64,000 bases of DNA from Salvia splendens. Taxonomy: Eukaryota > Streptophyta > Magnoliopsida > Lamiales > Lamiaceae. A model generated the notes under the pieces. It did no database searches, had not been told where the DNA came from, and saw nothing but the letters and a program-made list of their open reading frames with translations. Numbering within the stretch: position 1 is the stretch's first letter; each line of letters opens with the position of its first letter. The stretch is taken from positions 6,698,501 to 6,762,500 of the forward strand of contig NC_056034.1 of the NCBI RefSeq assembly GCF_004379255.2, in the 5' to 3' direction. Of this stretch, positions 1 to 10,809 are shown in pieces. The translations under genes and the position numbers were made by a program.

Positions 1-1680
1 CAGACTGGAAAGGGAGAAAGGCCAAATACGTAGTCTCCAACATTGCGCAAAGTCACCTATCAGAAATGGCCTGAGCCTTCGAAACTGCTCTATATGAAGA
101 AGAAGACATTCCGCAAACATTTGAGGAGGCAAGTAAACATAAGCATTGGAGGGAAGCCATGAAGAAGAAGATAGACGCCTTAGTAAAAAATGGTACATGG
201 GATAAATGTACATTGCCAAGAGGAAAGAAGCCAGTTGGATGTCGGTGGATATTCACCATAAAAAAGAGGACAGATGGTTCAATCAAGAGATACAAGGCGA
301 GACTTGTGGCTAAAGGATACACCCAAGTATATGGAGTGGATTATGAAGAGACATTCTCCCCAGTGGCAAAGATGGAGACTGTGCGGGCACTATTATCTAT
401 AGCAGCTTGCAAAGACTGGAATCTACACCAGTTCGACGTGACTAATGCATTCCTCCATGGAGAACTAGAAGAGAACAAGGAAGTATACATGGAAGACCCA
501 CAAGGTTTTTCCGGGGAATTCAGAGAAGGAGAAGTTTGCCGGTTACGAAAAACCTTGTACGGTTTGAAACAGTCTCCACGGGTCTGGTTTGGCAGGTTTT
601 GCCAAGCTATGTTCAAGCACGGATTTCAACAAAGCCAGTCCGATCACACACTCTTCACAAAAAGAAGAGACAACAAGGTAACTTGCCTGCTTATCTACGT
701 TGATGATATGATTATCACGGGAGATGATGTAGAGGAGATCCAGAGGTTGAAGGAGAATCTGTTCAAAGAATTCGCGATGAAAGATCTAGGAGCACTGAAA
801 TACTTCTTGGGGATAGAAGTGTTGTGATCCAAACACGGAATATTCCTAAGGCAGAAAAAAGTATGTTCTAGATCTATTGGCTGAAACAGGTCTCCTTGAA
901 TGTAAGCCCGCAGACACTCCAATGGTTCCTAACCATGGTTTGAAGATAGAGGAAGGAGCAGAGCTCGCAGACAGAGAAAGGTACCAACGGCTTGTCGGAA
1001 AACTCATCTATCTCTCACACACCAGACCCGACATTGCATACGCCGTGGGTATTGTAAGTCAGTTCATGCACCTACCTCAAGCTAATCACATGGAAGCTGC
1101 ATTGAGGATCGTGCGTTATTTAAAAGGAACTATAGGATATGGGGTTTTCCTAGCAAAGAGAGAAGACTTGGAGATTGATGGATACACCGATGCCGACTGG
1201 GCAAGCAACCCGGTGGATAGAAAATCTACGGGAGGCTACTTTACTTTCATAGGGGGAAACTTGGTGACATGGAGAAGTAAGAAACAAAAGGTTGTAGCAC
1301 TGTCTAGTGCTGAAGATGAGTTCCGTGGAATGAAGAGTGGACTCATGGAAATCCTTTGGCTAAGGAGGTTGCTCACAGAAATTGGGTTCCCACCTACTCA
1401 AAAGAGTCAGTTGTTTTGTGACAACAAGGCCGCCATAAGCATCTCAGAAAACCTAGTGCAACACGACAGAACAAAGCACGTGGAAGTGGATCGGCACTTC
1501 ATCAAAGAAAAACTAGACGGCGGTGTTATCGAGTTTCCGTTTGTCCGTTATGAAGAACAACTCGCGGACATACTCACCAAAGCAGTTCTGCCAAAAGTCT
1601 TCAAGGAAACGTTGGCCAAGTTAAGCATTGGAGATACCATTGCTCAACTTGAGGGGGATTGTCAAACATACCAAAATTGA
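1..1680 (+). pseudogene. Ty1/copia polyprotein remnant (RT and RNase H)
   Basis: This is the 3' part of a copia pol gene: reverse transcriptase from about 159 to 827 and RNase H from 877 to 1680. The RT part shows the copia RT start (W-x-Lys-x-Lys region after position 230), the FDV-x-NAFLHG block, the LYGLKQSPR block and the catalytic YVDD box near 697. The RNase H part shows the SHTRPDIAYAV block, the YTDADWA motif near 1183, the DNKAAI block and the HVEVDRHFI block. The frame is broken twice just after YFLGIEVL: a TGA at 825-827 where the family has Trp, then a one-base insertion near 861 that moves the reading frame. A further stop occurs near 70. Gag, protease and integrase would lie to the left, outside the window. 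It is a dead copy. The family call is firm and the lineage within copia is not determined. Confidence 0.93.
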
Positions 1681-1894
1681 AGGACACAATTAGAGGAGAA
1701 AGATATGTAATTGATATAGAATTAATGTGTATTACATTGTCCTAGAATAGGTTGATCTCTTACCTAAAATACATTGTAATTCACTCCTACATAAGGAGGT
1801 AGAACTGAGACATACATATATCAAAAAAGAAATGCAATACTCTTCTCCCAAAAGCTTCTAATATGTATCACCTGTTCAAGTCTCTCGATTACCA
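1651..1894 (+). repeat. copia polypurine tract and probable 3' LTR
   Basis: A purine run (GAGGGGGA, 1651-1658) at the end of the RNase H frame is followed by TGTCAAAC at 1660, the usual place for the PPT and LTR start. The right end is inferred at a CA near 1893-1894, because homology to the Bet v 1-like gene starts right after it. The LTR would be about 235 bp. The 5' LTR is outside the window, so both the LTR limits and the target duplication are unproven. Confidence 0.5.
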
Positions 1895-2001
1895 TCGTTA
1901 AGAGTACTCGATCGTAGATCAAGTTATACATTGCTTCTCGTTTCCCTCTACCTTTATCACTTCGAATCTCACACGATACGACGTGAACCCTAGATCCATA
2001 A

Positions 2002-3948
2002 GAGTATCTCCAGTAAGACTGGACGTCAAATAGCCCTCACATAGCCTTCACACTGCCACATCATCAACACTACCTGCCACATCAGCTTGCCACATCAACT
2101 GGACATCAAATAGCCCTCACATAGCCTTCACACTACCTATCCACATCACTAATAACAATTATATAATTTAATTTACACTCGTATCAACATACGGAATGTA
2201 ATTTACGAGACAAATACATTTAAATTGAATAATACTATTAAAATTTCAAAAAGTACAATAATTTTAAAAAAAATACATTTAAAAAAATTACATAAATTTA
2301 CATAAAAACTAACGCCTTGCAATCCTCTGCGCCCACAACTCTTCAACTAAATCCTTTGGAGTCGAATATGAGCCTCCGTCTGACGCATGTCGGCATGTGC
2401 TTGGAGGAGGGCTTCTTCATCGTGAGGTACCCCACCTCGTACGTTGGCGGTGGCGACGCCGTGGCTTGGACCGGCCTCATTATCGTCGTTGGCCCAATCA
2501 GTCAGTTGTACACCTTCATCTTCGACAATCATGTTGTGCATGATAATACAGGCGTACATTATATCAGCAATGCAGTCGACATTCCACAAACGCGTTGGTC
2601 CCTTAACTGCAGCCCATCGAGCCTGAAGCACACCAAATGCGCGCTCCACGTCCTTTCGCGCCGACTCCTGCCGCGTCGCAAAGTAGGCCTTCTTCGCATC
2701 TGATGCGCACCGGATCGTCTTCACAAAGACGGGCCACCTAGGGTATATCTCATCCGCCAAGTAGTAGCCCATATCATGCTGGTTGCCGTTGGTGACAAAA
2801 CTGATGGCCGGACCGACGCCCTGGCACTGCTCGTTGAAAAAGGGCGACGAGTTGAGGACGTTTAGGTCGTTGTTCGAAACGGCTATCCCAAAATGCGCAT
2901 GCCAAATCCACAACCGGTAATCAGCTACGGCCTCGAGGATCATCGTGGGATTTTTTCCCTTGTAGCCGGTCGTGTAAAACCCCTTCCAGGCAGCGGGACA
3001 GTTCTTCCACTCCCAATGCATACAATCTATGCTGCCTAACATTCCCGGGAACCCATGCTGATCCCCGTGCATCCGCAGCAGATTCCGGCAATCTTCGGGG
3101 GTAGGCTTTCGGAGATACTGATCACCGAATACTTCGATCACGCCCTGACAGAAATACTTCATACATTCGATGGCAGTCGTCTCACCGATGTGGAGGTATT
3201 CGTCCCACATGTCTGCCGCGGTGCCGTAGGCCAACTGCCTGATTGCCGCAGTACACTTTTGAATAGGGGTGTGGCCGGGTCTTCCAGCCGCATCGTGCCT
3301 GAAGCGGAAATACAGATATCGCTGCTCCAAAGCGTTAACAATACGCATAAACAAGTCCTGCCTCATCCTAAAACGACGCCTGAAATGGTTGGCGTTAAAA
3401 CGCGGCTCCTCTGCGAAGTAATCTGTGAACAGACGCTGATGTGCAGCTTCATGATCACGATCAACCACTTGTCGACGGTGGACAACTGATCGTGGGCGAG
3501 GTGCCGCCGGCTGCATATAACTCTGCATCCATCGATCAACCTCACGGCTCGTATAGGCATCTAGCTCTTCGTTCATCATACGCTCGTACTCATCCGCATC
3601 CCCACCACTACCACCGGCATTACTCATTTCTTAAATTGATCTTGTACAGAAAGTAAGGTAGAGAGAGAGTACTCGTTAAAACAAGTGGTGCGAATGAAAA
3701 TGACGTTCAAAGCGCGTATATATAGTGTTTTCAAAAGAAAAAAAAATAAAAAATAAAATCTGACGCCGGTTTGACGCCGATCCGGGACCCACAATGGCGC
3801 CGTGAGGATCGGCGTCGGAACCGGCGTCATCGCGCGAATCGGCATGGCCACGCCGATTTCGCCGACGCCGGTTCCAATGGTTCGGCGTCAGAACCGGCGT
3901 CGGTGAAAAATCGGCGTCGCAATTTTGACGCCGGCATTGGAGATGCTC
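2002..3948 (-). mobile_element. PIF/Harbinger element A, 1947 bp
   Basis: The element is bounded by imperfect TIRs (GAGTATCTCCA... at 2002 and ...TGGAGATGCTC ending at 3948) and by a 3-bp TAA duplication at 1999-2001 and 3949-3951. Both the TIR type and the TWA target are typical of PIF/Harbinger. The empty site is visible in the intact paralogue near 63080. It contains one transposase gene on the minus strand and no room for the Myb-like second protein that autonomous family members usually carry. Near the left end a 34-bp stretch at 2031-2064 is repeated at 2100-2133 with one difference, and CCACATCA is repeated between them: possible transposase-binding subterminal repeats. Confidence 0.93.
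2347..3627 (-). CDS. Harbinger transposase, element A (nearly intact)
   Basis: A 426-codon DDE_4 (PIF/Harbinger) nuclease starting at ATG 3627. It shows an N-terminal acidic region, the helical block with FRRRFRM, the first Asp in GSIDCMHWEW, the second Asp in SNNDLNVLNSS and the Glu in ARKDVERAFGVLQ. These are the expected catalytic Asp-Asp-Glu. Relatives in this window end in a D-L-(I/V)-E-E-(V/L)-W-A tail. Here one A appears to be missing in the Gln-Lys codons near 2350, so the frame ends about 17 codons early; the expected tail is readable in the next frame. Catalytic residues are intact, so activity is not excluded. It could be named ALP1-like by similarity, but TIRs and TSD show it belongs to a transposon. 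Confidence 0.9.
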   Translation of the reverse strand: MSNAGGSGGDADEYERMMNEELDAYTSREVDRWMQSYMQPAAPRPRSVVHRRQVVDRDHEAAHQRLFTDYFAEEPRFNANHFRRRFRMRQDLFMRIVNALEQRYLYFRFRHDAAGRPGHTPIQKCTAAIRQLAYGTAADMWDEYLHIGETTAIECMKYFCQGVIEVFGDQYLRKPTPEDCRNLLRMHGDQHGFPGMLGSIDCMHWEWKNCPAAWKGFYTTGYKGKNPTMILEAVADYRLWIWHAHFGIAVSNNDLNVLNSSPFFNEQCQGVGPAISFVTNGNQHDMGYYLADEIYPRWPVFVKTIRCASDAKKAYFATRQESARKDVERAFGVLQARWAAVKGPTRLWNVDCIADIMYACIIMHNMIVEDEGVQLTDWANDDNEAGPSHGVATANVRGGVPHDEEALLQAHADMRQTEAHIRLQRI

Positions 3949-4390
3949 TAAATCCACCTTCCACAACCTCTACCTCCTTCACACGCTTCTCGTGATCCAC
4001 CACCATGAATTTCTCCTTGAACGACTTCAACCCCCCTCCAATCCCTGCTCAATTAATCAATTAAATTAATTAGGATAATTACATAGATCTAGCGGAATTT
4101 AATTGAATTGAATGTGGATGGTACCTGGATGGAAAACGACCTCGAGAATGGTTCAGGCGCCGCAGTCGCCTTGGACGACGTCGATCCGGCTGATGAGGTC
4201 GGGGAGGGCTTCCTTCGCCACTTTGGGGAGCTGTAGAGTGCTGTAGAGCTTCCACGCTTCGGTTGTCGGTACGCGAACCGTCTTCTCACCGGATATTGTT
4301 CCGTACATCTTTGATTTTCGGTTGTGGCAGAGGAGATGTCTATGCACTACAAAGAGGAGTTGAGATCGAGAGGGTTATTATTTATAAAAT

Positions 4391-5183
4391 AAGGGTGTGT
4401 TTGAATTGGTGCATTTAATGGCCCAATGTAGTGTTCAATTTGTTGGTTAAATTTTCTATCTGACTCGTTTAATGGGCAAGAGCCCTTTAAATTATGGCTG
4501 AAAATGATTGTTTTATTATCATGAAAAATTCAGTGATAATAATATGTGCAACACTATTTCGATCTTAAATTACATAGAATTTACTAATATAGCCCTCGGC
4601 AGTAGAAATATAAAAATCATCTTTATTAGCTTTGAAACATCACTTGAAAAGACTAGTTCAAGACATAATTGTTTTATGTCAGTAGGTGAAATAATTCCGC
4701 GACACATTCTACCATCACACTAATAAAAATATGAAACATCTATGTCACTAATAATTCCGCTGGTGGATAACTTCGACCTGAGCTCGATTAGGATGGTTAT
4801 GTCTGGGGCGGCTCTGCTCAGCCGCGTGTCGTAGGCGGTTTTTGGACAGGTGAAAAGTGAAAAATAACTGATATACCTAACTTCATTTTTCATGTCCTTT
4901 AAATGATCATTTAATACCGAACACTAAATTCAATTTAATCATTCCCTATATTTGTGTAGAGATTATAAGAATTATACTACTAATTGATTTACTTTATTTT
5001 ACTCTAAATTCAGTGTTAGGAAAATTAGTTGGGTAGGTCGGCTTAATTTGTCATTACTCCTTATTGATGTGTTGCATATATAACTAATCGATTCGAATCT
5101 TTATTATGGTACCACTTGCATCTCATACTTTGTCAATTTTGAATCATAATATAACTAAATATTGCTTACGAAAAAATATAGTA
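4391..5183. other. AT-rich spacer, no gene seen
   Basis: No coding region, RNA gene or repeat with clear ends was recognised. A short GC-rich patch near 4790-4850 has no clear identity. Confidence 0.6.
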
Positions 5184-5401
5184 TGGACAAACAGGCTAGG
5201 AAATTTATTGTTTATTAGTCAGCCCATGAATTTACTATTTTTGTCTAATATCATGAATTCCTTGTGGTCTATCTAACACATCTAAAATAATGTGGACAAA
5301 CAGGCTAGGAAAGTTATGTTTATTAGTCAGCACATAAATATACTATTTTTGTCTAATATCTTTAAATTCTTCGTGGTCTATCTAACCCACCTAGAATAAA
5401 A
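5184..5401. repeat. Two-copy tandem duplication, about 109-bp unit
   Basis: The block starting TGGACAAACAGGCTAGGAAA at 5184 recurs at 5293 with a small deletion and scattered substitutions. Each copy ends in a GTGGTCTATCTAAC stretch. The copies differ by roughly a tenth of their bases, so the duplication is not recent. Confidence 0.85.
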
Positions 5402-5486
5402 AAGGATAGAAATTATGATAATATTATTATTATACATGGCTAATTGCATCTGAGTAATTTGTGGGCCTGCCAAAGTAGGACTCATA

Positions 5487-5737
5487 CTCCCTCTGTCCCA
5501 CTATAAATGATGGATTTCTTTTGGATAAGGAAATTAAGAAAATGATATATATTGAGTTTAAGTGGAGAGAGGAAAAAGTAAGGGAGAATAAAGTAAGAAA
5601 GAGAAAGTAAAGTAAGAGGGAGAGAATAAAGTAGGAGATGATTGAAGTTTTGTTTTTAGCTAAAAAAAGGAAATTGATCACTTATGGTGAGACAATTCCA
5701 AATGAAGAGTTGATCACTTGTAGTGGGACGGAGAGAG
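5487..5737. mobile_element. Stowaway-like MITE, 251 bp
   Basis: The terminal inverted repeats are CTCCCTCTGTCCCACTA at 5487 and its near-complement ending GGAGAGAG at 5737, with a TA target on each side (5485-5486, 5738-5739). The interior is AT-rich with runs of GAGA/AGTAA and has no coding capacity. TIR, target and size fit Tc1/mariner-type Stowaway MITEs. Confidence 0.85.
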
Positions 5738-5867
5738 TATAAGATTGCAGTTCAACTATTGTACCTAAATATGGGGTACTTATAACATTTAGTATACGTC
5801 ATTTTTTAAAATAAATATATTTCGGACAGTGTCAACTCGAAAATTGCCAAAAAAATCAATTTTAATC

Positions 5868-6121
5868 ATGACCTCTTTTTGGCGAAATGTTGTCCATGCT
5901 TGACTCGACACGAGCTTTAAGAAATGTGAAGAAAAGTGGGTGGAAAAAGTTAGTGGAATGTAGGTTCCATATTTATATATTGGTTTTATAATAAAATGTG
6001 AGTGTAATGAGTTGGTGGAAAGTGGGGTCCATTTACCAAAAGTGGAAAAAAACAAAGTGGACAACATTTCGTTGACGAACCGAAATGGCAAAACTGGACA
6101 ACATTTCACGGACGGAAGGGG
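5868..6121. mobile_element. Degenerate Stowaway-like MITE
   Basis: An inverted repeat (GCGAAATGTTGTCCA near 5883; TGGACAACATTTCACGGACGG near 6096-6116) surrounds about 200 bp with the GAGCTTTAAGAAATGTGAA and GTGGGGTCCATTTACC blocks seen in other such MITEs here. The right end is followed by TATA. The left terminus is not precise. Confidence 0.6.
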
Positions 6122-6192
6122 TATATCTTTTATGTTACTTTATCTATTTCTTTAATTAAAGAAAATAAGTAGGTGGGTTCATGATAAATTAG

Positions 6193-6605
6193 GGTTACAA
6201 CATGACTGAGGTCGGGCCGGTCTTATCTATGTTGCCGTCCTTCGTCAAGTTGCCACTACCAACTAAGTCCGGCTCATGCGGCAATGTGGTCCGCAACGCC
6301 GAGCTCAACAAGGTCATCGACCTGGACACCGGCTGCTCCTTCCCCCTCAACCAACCGGGCGAAATTTGCATCCGTGGACCCCAGACCATGAAAGGCACTT
6401 ACTTCTTAATTAGTAATTTGCAACTATACTAATATATATTTATTTCATGCAACAATTAGTTGATTCATAAATATGTGAAATAGGGTACTTGAAAATAGAC
6501 GTGGACGGGTGGCTCCACACCGGAGACATCGGGTATGTGGACAACGATGACGATGTTTTCATTGTATAAAGGGTCAAGGAACTCATCAAATTCAAAGGCT
6601 TTCAG
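6193..6605 (+). pseudogene. 4-coumarate:CoA ligase gene fragment
   Basis: Two exon pieces match the middle of plant 4CL enzymes, which activate hydroxycinnamic acids to CoA esters in phenylpropanoid metabolism. Piece one (6193-6394) begins at an AG and carries [20 protein letters not shown], and [16 protein letters not shown]. Piece two (6484-6605) carries [12 protein letters not shown] and KELIKFKGFQ and ends at a good GTAATT donor. Defects: a TAA at 6567-6569 at the position of the conserved catalytic-loop Asp, a GC instead of GT at the inner donor (6395), and about ten residues missing at the start of piece two. The N-terminal AMP-binding part and the C-terminal domain are absent. The exon limits suggest it came from genomic DNA rather than a processed transcript. 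Confidence 0.88.
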
Positions 6606-6686
6606 GTAATTTACATATACTTGTACTAGTATTTATTATATATATATATATAAAATAAATACTAGTACAAGTATAAGTAAATTATA
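6606..6686. repeat. AT-rich perfect-type hairpin
   Basis: Arms of about 32 bases (GTAATTTACATATACTTGTA... at 6606 and its complement ending near 6686) flank a short (TA)n loop, with one or two mismatches. It starts exactly at the splice donor of the 4CL fragment. No target duplication was seen, so a mobile origin is not shown. Confidence 0.7.
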
Positions 6687-7075
6687 TATATCGAGTCCCA
6701 TTATTCACAAATCCGGTCTTAAAGACCGAACTAGAGACCAAATTAGTGCCATCCATTTTCTTAATCTTGTGGTTAGGATTAATTTACAATTAATTTAATA
6801 TTTTATTCAATATTTTTTATTATTTTTTTATTATTTTTATTTTCTAAAAAATTTTATAATTTTTTTAAAAAAATTTTAAATATTTTTTATTCAATAAAAA
6901 CTTGCCGGAGTAAATAATGAACTATATTCACTAAATAATGAACTAAATGAACGTATGTTATGAAGTAATTTTTCGCATTCATTACTTACCAAATTTACTT
7001 CAACTGAAACATAAAATTCTGGCATAACACATTATGAAGTAAATTCTGGCATAAAATTTAAAGATCAACAAATGT
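6687..7075. other. AT-rich spacer, no gene seen
   Basis: Mostly A/T runs. Short repeats of AATAATGAACTA (6915-6950) and of AAATTCTGGCATAA (7013, 7042) are present; no element ends or coding sequence were recognised. Confidence 0.5.
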
Positions 7076-8655
7076 AGGATACACGCCGTCATCCCTGACA
7101 ACGGCGCCATTTGAGAACTCACGGACATCTTTCTAGTCTTCACTTTCATCATTTTCATTTATCGTTGCGGCTTGCTCAAGTTAAATCATCAAACTGATCC
7201 AGCTGGTCTATGCTTGCCTTTTACCTGCAAAATGCCGGTGAATGGATCCACTGGAAACTCAGGCTGATCAACTTGACTTAGATTCGACTTGAGTGAGATG
7301 AACCGAAGATCTAAAAAAATGTGTTCTCAAAACCTTAACCCACAATACTATTAACTAGTATAGGGAAGTAAAGATCGATCCCACAGAGATGATGCGTTTG
7401 ACATTTGTTGTTGGACATATAATGGGAATGGTTGCGGCCACGCTTTCTAGGTGGTGGGTTAAGTTAACTACTGGACTTGAGAGACTAAACTAATTAAACT
7501 TACCAACTCATTAGAAGAAACTAAAACTACTTGATCAACTCAGCTAAACTCTCCAATAATGGACAAACAGCATAAACGGGGGACTGTCAGTCCCCTGCAA
7601 AGTGTACGATAAAGTAAAAACTTTTAATAACTTCATCTTCTTTACCAAATCAACATGGAAAACATAGCAAAGAACAGATCTGAAAAGCTATGGAAGACGA
7701 AACATCATAACAACTCATAAATTTAATCTACTCCTAAGATCTAAGCTACGATTACGTAAACAAGAAACTAACCCAATATCATGCATAAATGAAACATAAA
7801 CTACTAGATCTAAACATCATACACAGATTACTCATGATTTCCTTCACAACAAGACAGAAACTTATACAGAAAACTCAGATCCAAACAAATCAAAGCATAA
7901 TAAGACATTTTGAGCAAAGGCTTGCAACATAAAAAGGAAATCAGAACATGCCAGAAATAGTATGCATGAAACAAAACACATCAGCTGGAAACGAAAACAT
8001 AATGCCAAATCTACTAAATCAAAAACATCCAAAGTCGATAACATCAAAAGTAAACTGAAAACAAACTACGAAAGCTGGAAATTGTTTCATCGCTCCTCTC
8101 GAAGCGGAATGACAGAACCGAAAGCTATAAACACAATAAAACCAACACCAAACGCCAACTAAACTAAACTAAAACAGGACCAAGTGTGTGTGTGACGGAA
8201 ATCAGGAAGATGAAGTGAAATGAACTCCGACTTTAGCCCTAGAAGAGAACTGAATTCCTAAAGATATTTTAAGAATGCATGTGACACCCCCCTGACCGAG
8301 AGCTCCTTCTTCTTGTGTTGGGCTTTCTTTATATAGTGAGGTGTAGGTCTCTAAATCTAATCCCTAGGGTACCATTCTCTCCGAAATGTCATTCCTGCCC
8401 TTCTCATTTTGTGGTGGAGTCTTAAGCTCTATCTCCCATGCAGAGGACTTCTGCTAGCTCCACTCAATTCTTGATTTGATCAACTCAATGCTGCAGTTTC
8501 TTGGCTTCTTTCCTTGATTCGTTCATCCGCCCAACTGATCTATTCGTTCACTAAATATGGCGGATTTTCACGTACACCTGGCTCAAAATTGGACATTAGT
8601 TACAGAATTTGATGTAGGTTTACCATAGAACACGTGCATGAAACGCGCCTCATCA
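7076..8655 (-). mobile_element. Truncated LTR retrotransposon: one long LTR plus primer-binding site
   Basis: Read on the minus strand, a sequence starting TGATGAGGCGCG at 8655 runs about 1.54 kb to a CA at 7112. Two bases later comes TGGCGCCGTTGTCAGGGA (7110-7093), the kind of primer-binding site found next to plant Ty3/gypsy 5' LTRs. Inside is a block in the style of long plant LTRs (GTGGGATCGATCTTTACTTCCC near 7390). No coding domain or second LTR is present, so this is a truncated 5' end. LTR limits are by eye. The lineage is unknown. Confidence 0.55.
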
Positions 8656-8903
8656 GTAAGTCGGCTATTTTCTTGTGGAGAACTGCAATTGAGGCATCGA
8701 TTTCATCACCCCGTCACTAGAAATCTAGTTAACAATTTGTTTTTCGCTTTATATTCACATAAGTTGATTTCGTACAACATCTATAATGACTTTATCTTCA
8801 ATCAAGTTGATTTTGTGCAACTGTAATGGGTAAGCATGCAAGAATTATGAATTTAAATTGGAGTTTTGATTTAAAAATAATAAGCTAGAGAGTGATAATT
8901 TGA
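8656..8903. other. Spacer, no gene seen
   Basis: Short AT-rich stretch between the LTR and Harbinger B. A 62-codon open frame inside it has no recognisable features. Confidence 0.5.
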
Positions 8904-8906
8904 TAA

Positions 8907-10806
8907 GAGCATCCCCAATCGTGCTCTTAGCTAAGAGCACTGTTGTGGGACCGGTCCAATTTTATTTATTTTTTATTTCATGCTCTTAGCTAAGGTACAA
9001 TACCCCTAATCATGCTTTTAGCTAAAGCATGCTTCATGGGTCACACTATTCCATTATTCAATTTAAATACTTCAATTACTAAAAATACTTCCATAATAAT
9101 AAAATACATTAATAAACCCGAAACACAATTACAAATCCCTAAAAAAAGTGCATAATTAAAATTCTAAAAATTTTAAATTGCATAATTAAAATCCTAAAAT
9201 AAAAAAACCACTACCCGTGGTTGAATTTCACCCAAAGGTGTTCGACTAGATCTTATTGTAGTTAGATGTGGGCTTTGGTGTCGCGCATTGTTATTCTTTT
9301 GTCTATCCTATCTCGCATCATTATATGCCCACCTCTGTGGGGGGAGGTTGCGGTTGAGCTTCCGGTAGCATCCTTATAGGAAATGTTTGCTGCATCCGGT
9401 CCTTCGTCGTTTATTATCATGTTGTGCAAGATAATATACGTGTAAATTATGTCGGCAATATTGTTTTTGTACCACATCCAAGTCGGGGCCTTCATAATGT
9501 TGAATCGAGCTTGAAGAATCCCGAGCGCTCTTTCGACGTCTTTCCGAGCAGTCTCTTGACGTTACGCAAAAAGAATTCATTCGGCTCTTGTGGCATGTTG
9601 AATGACTTCATGAACGTCGGCCACCTTCGGTAGATACCATCAGCGAGATAGTACATCATGTGGCATTGACGGTCGTTGGCCGTGAAATCGATCTCCAGTG
9701 CTACACCATCTAAAACATATTTGAAGATGGGGGAAGAGTATAGCACGTTCAAGTCGTTGTTGGATCCGGCCGCACCAAAATATGCATGTCAAATCCGTAG
9801 ATGGAAGTCGGCGACTGCCTTTAGGATGAGTGTCGGGCTGTCTCCTTTGTGGCCGCTTACGTGTGCCCCCCTACAACCTACCGGACAATTTTTGTACTTT
9901 CAATGCATGCAGTCAATGCTGCCAAGCATGCGGGGAAATCAGCGGTATGCTTCGTGAAGATGAAGCAGCTGCCGACAATCTTCAGTGTTGAGTGCCCGAA
10001 GGATTCATCACCGAAAGTAGCGCGAATGTCGGCTTAAACATTTTTTACGCAGTCGATTCCACTCGATTTCCCCACATGCAAATACTCGTCGAAAATATCT
10101 AACGATTGCCCGGTAGCAAACTGTCGGATGGCGCAAGTACACTTTTACAAAGGAGAGAGACTTACCCGACCGGTTGCGTCTCGCTGTGTTTGGATGTATA
10201 GATCATGGGCAGGCAATGTGTTAGAAATACGCATAAACAAGTATTTTGACATGTGAAAATGAAAAAATCCTTCGGGAATCGTGGTTTGTCGCAAAAATAG
10301 CCGTTCACGAGCCTTTCGTTGGCTCCCTGCTGATCACGAGCGAATAGCTGCGAGTTTTTTTCAGTTGCGAAGAAGCGGCATAATATTGTTGATAGTATGC
10401 TTGTCCTTCTTGCCCCGCTTCATCAATCAATCGGTCTAGATCGTTCAGATCCATTTGGTGAATTGTATGAAGAAATATGAGAGAAGTATGAGTGAGAGAT
10501 TGTTTGATGTAAAAAATGGGTGATGAATGAGAGTATTTATAGATTTGGAGATAAATTTTTTTTTTAAAAAAAAGGTCATAAACGGCTCTATTTTTGGGAA
10601 GTGTTTTTTTTTTCAGATTAAAAAAAATTATATATTTTAACGGATCGCGACTGGGCGTCGCCGCCTGTCCCATGCGTACCGCCTACTGAAAGAGCACAAC
10701 TTTTAGCTAAGAGTACGTCTGTGCCGACAGCAGGAGCGCAACGGTGTGAAGGCACGCTGTCGTGCTGACAGTGCGGCACATTAGCTAAGGCTGCGTTTGG
10801 ATGCTC
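8907..10806 (-). mobile_element. PIF/Harbinger element B, 1900 bp
   Basis: TIRs GAGCATCCCCAAT at 8907 and the related ...TTTGGATGCTC ending at 10806, with TAA duplications at 8904-8906 and 10807-10809. One decayed transposase lies on the minus strand. The subterminal regions repeat TTAGCTAAGAGCA-type motifs (8928, 8983, 9017, and near 10700 and 10780), plausible transposase-binding sites. Confidence 0.9.
9211..10454 (-). pseudogene. Harbinger transposase pseudogene, element B
   Basis: A DDE_4 transposase starting at ATG 10454 (MDLNDLDRL) and ending near the stop at 9211. Recognisable parts are the FGAAGSNNDLNVLYSS block around the second catalytic Asp (near 9750), YLADGIYRRWP, and IADIIYTYIILHNMI. 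It is broken by several frameshifts and stops. One stop is the TGA just before HAYFG (near 9790), the same position as in elements C and E. It resembles element C most in its N terminus. Not functional. Confidence 0.88.
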
Positions 10807-10809
10807 TAA

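Larger units (their letters stand above)
1895..4390 (-). pseudogene. Bet v 1/PR-10-like pseudogene split by a Harbinger element
   Basis: Two blocks, 1895-1998 and 3952-4390, are close copies of the intact Bet v 1-like gene at 62869-63441 and its 5' flank. Exon 1 would start at ATG 4308 and keeps the MYGTIS-type start and the donor-site region near 4122. Exon 2 is cut between 1998 and 3952 by the Harbinger element: removing the element and one TAA lines up the two blocks with the intact gene with no gap (intact reads GAT where this copy reads TAA). It is also broken by an in-frame TGA in exon 1 in the glycine-rich loop (near 4152-4154), and it lacks roughly the last 35 codons, which end at the copia LTR. 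The order of the stop and the insertions cannot be told. It lies in the same orientation as the intact copy, about 60 kb away. Confidence 0.9.

Noticed and set aside
2347..3627. Reading the Harbinger transposases as host ALP1-type genes
   Set aside because: Each sits between TIRs with a 3-bp TAA/TTA duplication, so they are transposon genes, most of them broken.
4089..4289. 66-codon minus-strand frame as an independent gene
   Set aside because: It is another frame of the broken Bet v 1-like exon; the same shadow appears at 63198-63422 over the intact gene.
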